Part shown: positions 47,615 through 55,177 of the stretch, one piece after another
Layout: each line of letters opens with the position of its first letter
How positions within the stretch are numbered: position 1 is the first letter of the stretch
NCBI RefSeq assembly: GCF_002906575.1
Contig: NZ_CP026310.1
Span: 62,001 to 126,000 of the forward strand
Length of the DNA stretch: 64,000 nucleotides
DNA from: Salinigranum rubrum
GTDB taxonomy: Archaea > Halobacteriota > Halobacteria > Halobacteriales > Haloferacaceae
Direction of reading: 5' to 3'
Translations under genes and position numbers: made by a program
The notes under the pieces: generated by a model
The model's input: the letters and a program-made list of their open reading frames with translations, nothing else
What the model was told of the DNA's origin: nothing
The model's database searches: none

Positions 47615-48430
47615 ATGAAGCCGAACGACGAGTCCATCTGGATTGATATATCCGAGAATATACGTGTCTCTGACATCTCATTGCTATTGACGGTACCGCT
47701 TGTGCTCCTGGCGGTGTACCTCCTCCCAATGTCAATGCAGCAATCGTTGCTGCTGGAGTTCGACAATCCGTCGATCATACAACTCTGGAGTTCTTCGTAT
47801 GTGCACGACGGATATATACACCTCATCACAAATATCGCACTGTACGGTTTGTGTGTCTTTCCCAGTTACCTATTTCTCATACTGGCAAATGAGAGACAGC
47901 TATTTCGGTATATCTTTCTTGTATTTTTATTTATCGGCCCACCTGTAATTGCGTTGGTACTCATTATCCGCCTGCACGGGGGAACTGGAGCAGGATTTTC
48001 AGGGATTGCGGCGGCCTTCGTCGGCCTTATTCCAGTGTCGATAGTCATGTTCATTCGTAAGCGTGTCTCGAGTGCGGTGTATCCGTCGGTTGGAATGGTG
48101 TTCTTCCTTGTCGTCTTGGCAGTGGTGGGAGCGACCTACTCCGGCGTGCCTGCAGCTGTTGGCCTTCTCGTACTCTCAGGCTTGTTCCTCCACCACCACT
48201 TCCACTTGATCGGTCAGGAGGAGGTGCAGCGGCTCGTCTCTGAACTGCCGTTGATGAAGGGCTATTTTATGCTAATGGTGGTTGCCATGACATTCTTTCT
48301 AGTTTCACCAGTTTTTCTCTTTCCTGAAAATGTTATCCAGAATAATCACACTGTGAGTGCATTCGTGCACTATGTAGGCCTTTGCTTTGGGTACCTCGGA
48401 TCAACACTGATTTGCATATACATAGAGTGA
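47615..48430 (+). CDS. Rhomboid-family intramembrane protease
   Basis: The 271-residue protein has six or seven helices. LWSSSYVHDGYIHLITNIAL is the family's H-x3-N-type loop (HLxxN), GGTGAGFSGIAAAFVGLIPV carries the catalytic Ser in G-x-S-G, and SAFVHYVGLCFGYL the catalytic His in the last helix. The order matches rhomboid serine proteases that cut within membrane helices. In Haloferax a rhomboid mutant is reported to alter S-layer glycosylation; relevance to this locus is inference. ATG 47615 is preferred over the GTG just before it. Confidence 0.7.
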   Translation: MKPNDESIWIDISENIRVSDISLLLTVPLVLLAVYLLPMSMQQSLLLEFDNPSIIQLWSSSYVHDGYIHLITNIALYGLCVFPSYLFLILANERQLFRYIFLVFLFIGPPVIALVLIIRLHGGTGAGFSGIAAAFVGLIPVSIVMFIRKRVSSAVYPSVGMVFFLVVLAVVGATYSGVPAAVGLLVLSGLFLHHHFHLIGQEEVQRLVSELPLMKGYFMLMVVAMTFFLVSPVFLFPENVIQNNHTVSAFVHYVGLCFGYLGSTLICIYIE

Positions 48431-48435
48431 CTTCT

Positions 48436-48455
48436 CCCACGACGAAAGTCGTGGG
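48436..48455. mobile_element. Solitary IS200/IS605-type terminal hairpin
   Basis: CCCACGAC-GAAA-GTCGTGGG is a perfect eight-base stem with a GAAA loop, flanked by CTTCT and CTTTCTCCTTG, a pattern I associate with ends of haloarchaeal IS200/IS605 elements. No transposase is attached here; the TnpB remnant is 0.9 kb away. It could also terminate the rhomboid gene, whose stop is five bases upstream. Confidence 0.5.
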
Positions 48456-48543
48456 CTTTCTCCTTGATTCAGTGTAAGGGCTCTCTATCGTTACACCCAG
48501 TGGCCGTCGGGTTTCACCGACGATTATCGGTGTTTCGACCCAG

Positions 48544-50787
48544 TCACTCTCGACGGGTGAACAGGAACACCGCGAGGGCGACGGAGATGAGCACCGCGAT
48601 GGGACCGAAGCCAGGGAATTGAGTCGATGATGCGGCCGGCGTCGGAGTCGACTCAGCGGGTTCGACGACGGTTATCCTCGCGGTTTCGGAGTCAACCCGC
48701 GCCGTGTACGTCCCCGGTGCGACGATATTGTGTACGAACTCAACTCTCGTCACACCGTTCGCCGGCACCGTGACTTCCTGGGAGCTCACGACCTCACCGA
48801 ACAGCTCAAGTTCGATCGTATGCGTGTCCGCCACCGACTGGGGGTTCTCGACCGTCACCACGATGGTCGCTGCAACGTCCGTAGAGATACGGTCAGACTG
48901 GAACGAGACATCGGTCACGACCGTGTCATCGCCGGTCGGCACGGTCATGTTCGAACTGTTCGACTCCGAAGTCAGGATGGAACTGGAGTTTTCGACCGGC
49001 GTCGACGTCGGCGTCGCGGAAGCGGTCGGCGTCTCCGACTTGTTCTCGTCGGTGGAGACGTCAGGGACACCACCACCACCGCCACCTCCACCACCCGGAG
49101 CCTCGTTCTCGTCCGAGTCGTCCCCGTCAGAATCTTCGGGTGTCGAACTATCCGTCTCGGTTGATTCGTCCGTCGATGAATCGGTCGAATTCGGCGTTGC
49201 TGTCGGGGTCGATAGCCCCGTGGCCGACTGATAGTCGTGGGTGTACTGGAGATCAACGAGTGGCTCGGGAGTCACCTCTGCGGTGTCGTTGCCGAATCCG
49301 ATCGTGACTGTGTTCGTCCCGGCCTGTATCCAGTCTGCATCCGCCGATAGTGAGGCCGTCTCGCCGGGAGCGAGTGTCCCAGAGTGGCTCGTCGGATTTC
49401 CGTTGACTTCGACGACCGGATCGACGGTCACGGTACGTTCGGACATCGACAGCGTATAGCTAATCTCTCCGGCCCCAGCCGCGCTGAAGCTAAGTGACGT
49501 CGCGTCGGTCGTCACCGGGAAGGAGACCGTCGAGCCGTCTGACAGCCCGCTCGCGGATGTGCCGTCGTCCGCAGACACCTCAATGTTCGTCGGCGGAACT
49601 GTCGTGAGCGTCGCCGACGAACCGGACGTTGGGTAGAACCCGAGACTGTCCTGTCGCCCGTCATTGGTCGCTCTGACTTCGAGGGTGACCTCGGACGCCG
49701 TGCCGGGGCTCCATCCGTCGAGGTTGACTATACCACACTCTACGTCACCACTCGCACTGACACTAAAACTCCCAGCATTCGTTCGATAAACCGCGCCATC
49801 CCGACTGTCGCCCCTGATGACAGATACCTCAAGCGTCGCAGTCCGTCCTTCAGCCGCAGTGTTCACACAAACGCGTGCGCTCTCGAGGGGTGTTTCGGGG
49901 GCGGAGAATACCGCGACGCCGACGTTTCCGAAGTCCAGGTCCGCAGCCTCCGTCGCGGTCGGTGACAGTGTCTCTGGTGAGGTCGTAATCGATAATCGGG
50001 GCGCTCCTGCTTCGGGCCCGGTCGGGTCGACGTTCCCACCGATTGCGAGCGTGTCTGAGTCGGATAGCCCGAAAGTGCCCCGATACGTCTGTGGGACAGT
50101 CCGTTCGACACCCGTGACGGAGATCTCGAAGTTCGTCACGGCGTCGGGATCAGACACCTCGTACTCGTAGCTGGAACCGGCTGTCGCGTTCGTGACCGTG
50201 AGCGACACACCCGAATCAGTCGACGTGAGCGACGTGTCAGATTCCGGGTCGTCGGGTGGGTCAGTCGGCTCCGGCGTGGGCGTCTCCGTTGGCGTCGGCT
50301 CCGGCGTTGATTGTGGTGGCGGTGGTGGGTCCGGGGTCTCTGTCGGCTCTTCCGTTGGTTCTTCGGTCGGAGTTTCGGTTGGTTCTTCGGTCGGAGTTTC
50401 GGTTGGTTCCTCAGTGGGCTCTTCGGTCGGTGTCTCGGTGGGTTCTTCCGTTGAGGTCTCCGTCGGCTCTTCCGTTGGTTCCTCAGTAGGTTCTTCCGTC
50501 GAGGTCTCCGTCGGCTCTTCCGTTGGTTCCTCGGTGGGTTCTTCCGTCGAGGTCTCTGTTGGTTCCTCAGTCGGCTCCGGCGTCGATTCTTGCTCAGGAT
50601 CACTTGGTTCCTCAGTCTGCGTCTCCGTCGGCTCCTCTGTTGGGTCGTCGCTCTGATTGACCCCCGAATCGGGCGGGGCTGAGTCGGACGATGCAACGAG
50701 CGAGGCAGCTCCCGAGAAACTGAACACCGCAGCGGCAATCAGGAGGGCGACCACCAACCCCACCGTGGTGAAGACGTGACGGGTCAT
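48544..50787 (-). CDS. Large PGF-CTERM surface protein with PTE repeats
   Basis: The 747-residue protein has signal peptide TTVGLVVALLIAAAVFSFSG and then an N-terminal stalk of repeated EEPTETSTEEPTEEP units (residues about 50-165). Beta-rich domains follow, with four Cys (VCVNTAAEGR, VECGIVNLDGW), then a Gly-rich GGGGGGGGVPD segment and a CARDB-like module (VVTDVSFQSDRISTDV, VEFVHNIVAPGTYTARV). The anchor is FPGFGPIAVLISVALAVFLF plus TRRE. The stalk repeat is at the N-terminus, unlike the S-layer-like proteins, where it precedes the anchor. Probable cell-surface adhesin or envelope protein; not homologous to A-E outside the anchor. Confidence 0.75.
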   Translation of the reverse strand: MTRHVFTTVGLVVALLIAAAVFSFSGAASLVASSDSAPPDSGVNQSDDPTEEPTETQTEEPSDPEQESTPEPTEEPTETSTEEPTEEPTEEPTETSTEEPTEEPTEEPTETSTEEPTETPTEEPTEEPTETPTEEPTETPTEEPTEEPTETPDPPPPPQSTPEPTPTETPTPEPTDPPDDPESDTSLTSTDSGVSLTVTNATAGSSYEYEVSDPDAVTNFEISVTGVERTVPQTYRGTFGLSDSDTLAIGGNVDPTGPEAGAPRLSITTSPETLSPTATEAADLDFGNVGVAVFSAPETPLESARVCVNTAAEGRTATLEVSVIRGDSRDGAVYRTNAGSFSVSASGDVECGIVNLDGWSPGTASEVTLEVRATNDGRQDSLGFYPTSGSSATLTTVPPTNIEVSADDGTSASGLSDGSTVSFPVTTDATSLSFSAAGAGEISYTLSMSERTVTVDPVVEVNGNPTSHSGTLAPGETASLSADADWIQAGTNTVTIGFGNDTAEVTPEPLVDLQYTHDYQSATGLSTPTATPNSTDSSTDESTETDSSTPEDSDGDDSDENEAPGGGGGGGGGVPDVSTDENKSETPTASATPTSTPVENSSSILTSESNSSNMTVPTGDDTVVTDVSFQSDRISTDVAATIVVTVENPQSVADTHTIELELFGEVVSSQEVTVPANGVTRVEFVHNIVAPGTYTARVDSETARITVVEPAESTPTPAASSTQFPGFGPIAVLISVALAVFLFTRRE

Positions 50788-50908
50788 GATTCAAGAGGAC
50801 CGTTCGAGACGTCCGCGACGCCTGTGATTGGTCGTGCCATACATCTCAGCCGAAGATTAAATCAGTCTTTCTATGTTTGAAATTTATTCACGAATAGCGT
50901 ACAGTCTG

Positions 50909-51560
50909 TTATTGGGGAGTATTGGCCGGCATCACGATGCCGAGGCCGAGGTCCCGAGTCGAGGCCGGTAGCTCTGCGTCGATAAGGAAAGAGGAGCTGA
51001 AGCTTCCCCTCACTGGATCACTGTTCGACGCGTTCGTGGTCGCCTGCTTACTCGTCGACTGCGACGTATGCCATTCGCTCACGAAATCGAGCATGGCCTC
51101 CGAGCCTCAACCGACGGGAACTGATTGTCGCGGTCCTCGTGGTGCTCCGAAAGCGCCTCCTTGGCGCGATTCAATCGAGCTGTATTCGCTCGTCGTCGAC
51201 GCACCAACCGAGGAACGCTCGGACGATGGTAAAGTACGGGCCGTTTGCGTGGACTGACGCGGTCGAGAGAGAGAGAGAGTCATCGTCGTCTTAGACCGCG
51301 GACGCGCCCGCGGAGATGCTGTGCATATCGACGGCAGTCAATGACCTCCAAATCCTCGAGAGTCGTGACTCCACGCTGCTCCTCGAGATACTTTTTGAAC
51401 GCGTTGAGGACGATCTGGTTGTTCGCCCGGTAGTTGCCGGAGTCGAGGCTGGCCAGCCGCGCGTCGATGGCGGCGTCGAGGTCGGTTTCAGCGCTTGAAC
51501 CCCGGTCTCAGCGTCTGTCATCGATTCGGATGCGGAGACGGCGGACACCCATCTCAATTT
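50909..51560 (-). pseudogene. Tyrosine recombinase (integrase) remnant
   Basis: In changing minus-strand frames one reads DAAIDARLASLDSGNYRANN, NAFKKYLEEQRGVTTLEDLE, RRYAQHLRGRVRG, then VHANGPYFTIVRAFLGWCVD, AKEALSEHHEDRDNQF, and MLDFVSEW / AYVAVDE. These follow the order of the SAM-like N-terminal domain of haloarchaeal XerC/D-like integrases. Several frameshifts and stops occur (for example TGA after DERIQLD), and the catalytic C-terminal domain (R-H-R-Y) is missing. It marks an old integration event beside the plasmid-like genes. Confidence 0.65.
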
Positions 51561-51590
51561 ACTGTGTCTTTCTGTCCTAAGACACAGTAA
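51559..51590. repeat. Perfect 12-base inverted repeat
   Basis: TTACTGTGTCTT (51559-51570) and AAGACACAGTAA (51579-51590) flank eight bases. It sits at the 5' end of the integrase remnant and could be its operator, a recombination arm site or a terminator of the opposing strand. Confidence 0.55.
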
Positions 51591-51662
51591 TGTTCAATAC
51601 GTCCCTATCAGCCGATTTCGGCCGACTGACCGGCCACAGGCCCCGAACAACCGAGTCATATA

Positions 51663-51680
51663 CTGTATAGTGCTATACAG
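51663..51680. repeat. Palindrome CTGTATAG-TG-CTATACAG
   Basis: Perfect eight-base arms with a two-base centre lie 137 bases downstream of the ParA-partner gene. The length and symmetry suit a dimeric DNA-binding protein; a partition site or operator is possible. Confidence 0.5.
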
Positions 51681-51816
51681 AATACTCCAAGCAGGAGTTG
51701 AGGACGCACCCGACGAAAGATCAAATGTGACGGCACCTGATGCTGATCTTAGAGCTGTCGACAGTCAGGGTCGTGTAATTCTTGTTCCCGAAGTGGTTCA
51801 CGGCCATCTACGCTAT

Positions 51817-52296
51817 CTACTTTTCGTCGATGCTGTATCCCATCCGGACGAGTTCTACGAGCACATCCTCTCTGTTCCGCAAGGCAGCCCGATAAACCGC
51901 CTCACGTAAATCGAATTTAGGGACACTTCGTCCAACCGCAGCCTCAGCCTCCGAGAGCAACTCCCGTTCCCCGTCCACAACGTCATCATGGACAAAGAAA
52001 GTGAGCCGCTCTTCGCGTTCGAATTGGACTGACCGATCCTGGACTGCCCGACGAACGATATACGGTTGCTGACTTCCCGAACCATCCGACTCTGTCTGGG
52101 AACTACCACCAGTCATCTTACCAGAGTCAGAGGGAGCAGGTTCGGTTCCCTCGGTGGGTTCTTGTTGTTCGGCTGGCGTCGAGTTCACATTATCTGATGA
52201 CGATTCGCTCGAGGTCTGTTCGTCTTGAGTGTCGGGCTTTTCGTCGGTGTCGTCACCCCAAAGGTCGTCGCCTGACCCCGATTTAAGCCCGGTCAT
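51817..52296 (-). CDS. ParA partner protein, acidic linker plus C-terminal domain
   Basis: The 159 residues begin MTGLKSGSGDDLWGDDTDEK, run through a long disordered Ser/Glu/Pro-rich segment and end in a compact domain (FEREERLTFFVHDDVVDGER, FDLREAVYRAALRNREDVLV). The C-terminal region looks like a ribbon-helix-helix or ParB-substitute module. Its ATG overlaps the end of the ParA gene (52293-52296), as for haloarchaeal plasmid ParA-partner pairs. Probable DNA-binding adaptor of the partition ATPase; the binding site may be the iterons upstream of parA or the palindromes downstream. Confidence 0.6.
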   Translation of the reverse strand: MTGLKSGSGDDLWGDDTDEKPDTQDEQTSSESSSDNVNSTPAEQQEPTEGTEPAPSDSGKMTGGSSQTESDGSGSQQPYIVRRAVQDRSVQFEREERLTFFVHDDVVDGERELLSEAEAAVGRSVPKFDLREAVYRAALRNREDVLVELVRMGYSIDEK

Positions 52297-53189
52297 GCTT
52301 TCACCTCCGTCTCGTCACGGTCCAATTCACCTGGATTTGGTGGGTTTGGAGCCTCGATGTTCCCTTCTGACTCTAAGTGGCGGGCGAGTCGGTCGAATTG
52401 AGCGAGGGTTTCGAGTTCGTAGTCGCGTCGCTGGTTCCGATGTTCTTGGATGTAACGATAGGCGCTACATTTCTCTCGCCAGCATCCTTCAAGCAACGAT
52501 GTGCGATCGCCGAAGACGACTGGAGTGTCGAATCCTTGCTCTTCAATCTCTCCAATAATCGCTTTTTGATCGCGAGTCCCTTTCACGCGGTTCGGGACGA
52601 CCGCTAACACTCCGATGTTGATTTCTAGTTGACTCTCGAGGTTCGTTACGAGGTCGTTCAAGCCACTTACCGACGCTTGCCCCTTACCCGATGGCTCGAA
52701 CGGAAGAACGATATTTCTCGTCGCGTCTAGGGCATTGTAGAGGTGTGGACCGGAGCTTGCAGGTGGATCCACGATGAGAACGTCGTACTGTTTATGGATT
52801 TCTGCCTCACGAAGAACCCGCTGTAACTGGGTGTACATCGGGAATGACTCTCCGAAATCGCTCCGTGCATCGCGTTCCTTCCGGAGTGCCTCGGCTAAGT
52901 CCTCCAACCGGTTATGTTCCGGGATGATGTCGACCCCGTGTTCGACCGTCTTGATAAGATCGGTTAATTCACCACTGTTACGATTAACGAGGTGGTGAAC
53001 AAGAGTGTCAACCTCGCTGTTGGCACGGTCCTGGTCGACGTCAAAGAGGTAGCTCAGGTCTCCGTCTTGCGGGTCAAGCGGAACTGCGAGCACGTCGAGT
53101 CCGGCTCTGGCGTGTGCTACGGCCAGATTTGCTGTCATCGTCGTTTTGCCGACGCCACCTGCCTCACTGTACACCGCGTACGAGAGCAT
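52293..53189 (-). CDS. parA: ParA-type partition ATPase
   Basis: This 298-residue protein has Walker A AGGVGKTTMTANLAVAHARA, a PLDPQDGDLSYLF switch region, YDVLIVDPPASSGPHLYNAL (Walker B) and LPFEPSGKGQASVSGL. The deviant Walker signature Lys two positions before GG is replaced (SEAGGVGKTT instead of KGGVGKT), seen in some archaeal plasmid ParA proteins. ParA ATPases segregate plasmids by dynamic nucleoid binding. Thirteen-base iterons lie upstream and the partner gene overlaps downstream, which makes a complete partition cassette. Confidence 0.82.
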   Translation of the reverse strand: MLSYAVYSEAGGVGKTTMTANLAVAHARAGLDVLAVPLDPQDGDLSYLFDVDQDRANSEVDTLVHHLVNRNSGELTDLIKTVEHGVDIIPEHNRLEDLAEALRKERDARSDFGESFPMYTQLQRVLREAEIHKQYDVLIVDPPASSGPHLYNALDATRNIVLPFEPSGKGQASVSGLNDLVTNLESQLEINIGVLAVVPNRVKGTRDQKAIIGEIEEQGFDTPVVFGDRTSLLEGCWREKCSAYRYIQEHRNQRRDYELETLAQFDRLARHLESEGNIEAPNPPNPGELDRDETEVKA

Positions 53190-53206
53190 AGGAAAACCCT
53201 CAGTTG

Positions 53207-53240
53207 CTACAAATATAAGATTACGTCAGACGCTACAAAT
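53207..53240 (-). repeat. Two inverted iteron half-copies in the parA leader
   Basis: CTACAAAT at 53207-53214 and 53233-53240 is the reverse complement of ATTTGTAG, the core of the 13-base iterons, at a spacing of 26 (two units). It lies just before the parA start, so binding would repress the gene. Confidence 0.45.
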
Positions 53241-53288
53241 GCACTAAACAACTGATTACAACAATTCAATCAATCATTTAATACAACT

Positions 53289-53404
53289 ATTTGTAACAAG
53301 CGTTTGCAACATGCATTTGGAATATGCACTTGTAACAGACAATTCATACACTAACATGAACCAATGTTTGCAGCGCTAATTTGTAACAAGCATTTGTAAC
53401 ACAT
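53289..53404 (+). repeat. Seven 13-base iterons (ATTTGTAACAAGC type)
   Basis: Units start at 53289, 53302, 53315 and 53328, then 53366, 53379 and 53392, each 13 bases apart within a block. Examples are ATTTGTAACAAGC (units 1 and 6 identical), GTTTGCAACATGC and ATTTGGAATATGC. This is the organisation of plasmid centromere or replication-control iterons. They lie 100-215 bases upstream of parA and are the likely binding array of its partner. Confidence 0.7.
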
Positions 53405-53462
53405 ATTTTGAAGGAGAACTCACTCTTGCATCGCTAGACGCGAGGCGGGCTTGTCGACACGG

Positions 53463-53643
53463 TTAACCAACAAGGTGATAGAGAGAGCCAATTGTTGGTT
53501 AAGCTTGGCGCTCTTACGTAAAGCTACGGAGACGCAACAGAGCAAGCGTCCCGATTCGCTGCTGTCTATCGATGTCTCATATGCTACCCAACATAGAGAC
53601 TCCAGATCGACTCATTCCGTAGCTTTGCGTAAGAGCGAAGCTT
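53463..53643. repeat. Nested inverted repeats, MITE-like, including TTAACCAACA copy 2
   Basis: TTAACCAACA (53463-53472) pairs with TGTTGGTTAA (53493-53502), the same arms as at 3522-3562. Directly after it, GCGCTCTTACGTAAAGCTAC (within 53501-53530) pairs imperfectly with GTAGCTTTGCGTAAGAGCG (within 53616-53643), giving arms of about 29 bases around an 85-base spacer. The second pair resembles terminal repeats of a small non-autonomous element. No gene is present. Confidence 0.5.
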
Positions 53644-53811
53644 GATCTGCAATAGAAACGCCGGACACGACCCTAAACCCAGAGTTCCACTGCATGGGTC
53701 TACGGGCCTGCAACCGTAGAGTGAATGAGAACCGTACGATGTTGTATCTCCTCCCTGCTCGCATCTTTTCTTCGTCGCTCTCTGAAGAAGGAGGCTAGCG
53801 CCTCGATTCGG

Positions 53812-54030
53812 CTAAATCCATCCGCGTACCGATCGCAGTATATACCCAAGTATCACCCCTGTAAACAGGACCAGCGGCCCGTCAGACATCTCGCCTCGAT
53901 AAACTAGGAAAGCTATGCCGATGTAAAGCACGAGTACGAGTATCGTAGCGGTAATAAGGACAATTACTCGCCAAGCTGTAATTCCTGCATCCTGCAGTCG
54001 AGTCTTGGCTACGTCTGTTTGCATATCCAT
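53812..54030 (-). CDS. Small membrane protein
   Basis: The 72 residues have two hydrophobic helices (VIVLITATILVLVLYIGIAF and GPLVLFTGVILGYILRSV) after a polar N-terminus (MDMQTDVAKTRLQDAG). ATG 54030. No partner gene in an operon. Function unknown; possibly a plasmid-borne accessory membrane peptide. Confidence 0.45.
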   Translation of the reverse strand: MDMQTDVAKTRLQDAGITAWRVIVLITATILVLVLYIGIAFLVYRGEMSDGPLVLFTGVILGYILRSVRGWI

Positions 54031-54291
54031 GAATTCTGTTGAGTAGTCATCAAACTCGCGGTTACTCTTCCGAAACAGACTTCCAGCCGATCCTCACTAC
54101 TCAAGTGAGATTGAACATATATCAGACAACGACTCTCCGAAAACACGGAGCGCCGAATTAAGTGAGTTCAAATCACACAAGAATGGATAATCTCGTGGTA
54201 TTATGGACATAGCAAGTTCTGCAGAACAAAAGAGTTCGTCAACCGAGTCGCGCTGCGGAATCATGATGACGAGTGTTGCCTGAGGGAGGAA

Positions 54292-54441
54292 ATGCGTCAG
54301 CTCAAAGCGTTCATCCGGCTAAATCTACGGTTGGTTGAGGAGGATGCCTTGTTCAGACTGAGAATGACAACTACAAATCGAGGGGCAACTGAAATAATGA
54401 CAGAAATGGTCTCGAGTGGCCTCACGCCCCGCGCTCAGTAA
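54292..54441 (+). CDS. Possible 49-residue protein
   Basis: ATG 54292 directly follows GGGAGGAA and opens MRQLKAFIRLNLRLVEEDAL up to TAA 54439-54441. The frame stays open about 40 codons further upstream without a start, so it may be the tail of a decayed gene. Unrecognised. The surrounding stretch 54031-54461 holds nothing else I can identify. Confidence 0.2.
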   Translation: MRQLKAFIRLNLRLVEEDALFRLRMTTTNRGATEIMTEMVSSGLTPRAQ

Positions 54442-54461
54442 CGAATGAGGAAACTTGGTGG

Positions 54462-54737
54462 TCAAGTAGTTTCATCAGTGTCCTCGACATCGGAGAGGTT
54501 GCTGAGTGCCTCCTGTTGTCGTGCCGTAAGTCCTTCACTCATCCGACCGCGAGACGCTTTGACTGCTTGCTCAAGTTCTTTAGTTTCGTCCGCGTCAAGC
54601 GTCCCGAATCCTTCACGCCAATCGGCTGCCGTCTCGTCCAGAAGCCGAGTTATCAAGTCTGTGAAACTCTCATCGTCTCGTTTACGAGCTTTCAGACGTT
54701 CATACACGTCTTCTGTAAGATCGATAGTTGTTCCCAT
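54462..54737 (-). CDS. VapB-type antitoxin (DUF217-like), orphan
   Basis: The 91-residue protein starts MGTTIDLTEDVYERLKARKR and continues DDESFTDLITRLLDETA, the ribbon-helix-helix pattern of haloarchaeal antitoxin VapB proteins, with an acidic tail expected to bind the PIN toxin. No PIN-domain toxin gene follows within the expected overlap; only the doubtful 54292-54441 frame on the other strand is nearby. Either the toxin was lost or the antitoxin acts as a stand-alone regulator. Confidence 0.7.
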   Translation of the reverse strand: MGTTIDLTEDVYERLKARKRDDESFTDLITRLLDETAADWREGFGTLDADETKELEQAVKASRGRMSEGLTARQQEALSNLSDVEDTDETT

Positions 54738-55039
54738 GACTTGTGTTTACCCCCGTGGACACAAAAGCAGTGACAAAGCCATCGGAACACCGGGGCGTGG
54801 AGCCTAGTTGAGAAGATGCGATGGAGAAATTGAGGCGGATGGAACCTCCACGCGCTGTGTGCGAGAAGAATTCTCGAATTGAATAGGGTATCTTAATCGA
54901 TGCATCCAGATGCGCACAGGGCGACAACAAGGTCGAAAGAGAGGCTGGCTAGGACTACCAGGACGAGAGGGGCCAAGGACGAACTCCAGTCACCCTGGCA
55001 ACCTACCAAGAAGCAAACCTGTCGTGGGGAGACTGACCC

Positions 55040-55151
55040 CCCCACGTTTCCGACGTCTCCGCCGGACCCATCGAACCCCACGTTTCCGTCGTAACTTTTG
55101 GCCCCCTCATTTCCGTCGTTTCCTTACGCCTCACCCCACATTTCCGTCGTT
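55040..55151 (+). repeat. Origin recognition boxes, group of four
   Basis: Four direct copies of CCCCACGTTTCCGWCGT lie at about 55040, 55076, 55102 and 55134 (variants CATTTCCGTCGT in the last two), immediately downstream of the orc1 stop. They match the core of haloarchaeal ORB elements bound by Orc1/Cdc6. No gene occupies 54738-55177. Confidence 0.75.
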
Positions 55152-55177
55152 CAGGGAGTCCAGTGAGTGGGGAGAAG

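Noticed and set aside
50290-50640. Possible CRISPR-like or satellite repeat
   Set aside because: The repetition is explained by the coded EEPTE stalk of the PGF-CTERM protein; unit lengths vary and there are no unique spacers.
50192-50656. Gly/Ser/Val repeat protein antisense to the PTE stalk
   Set aside because: It is the reverse complement of the repeated EEPTET codons; the sense strand has signal peptide and anchor.
51256-51290. GAGAGAGAGAGA tract
   Set aside because: A short dinucleotide run within the integrase remnant; too short to be a meaningful satellite.
51670-51909. Open frame of 79 codons on the plus strand
   Set aside because: It overlaps the 3' end of the acidic ParA-partner gene in antisense; the partner has the better composition and an ATGA overlap with parA.
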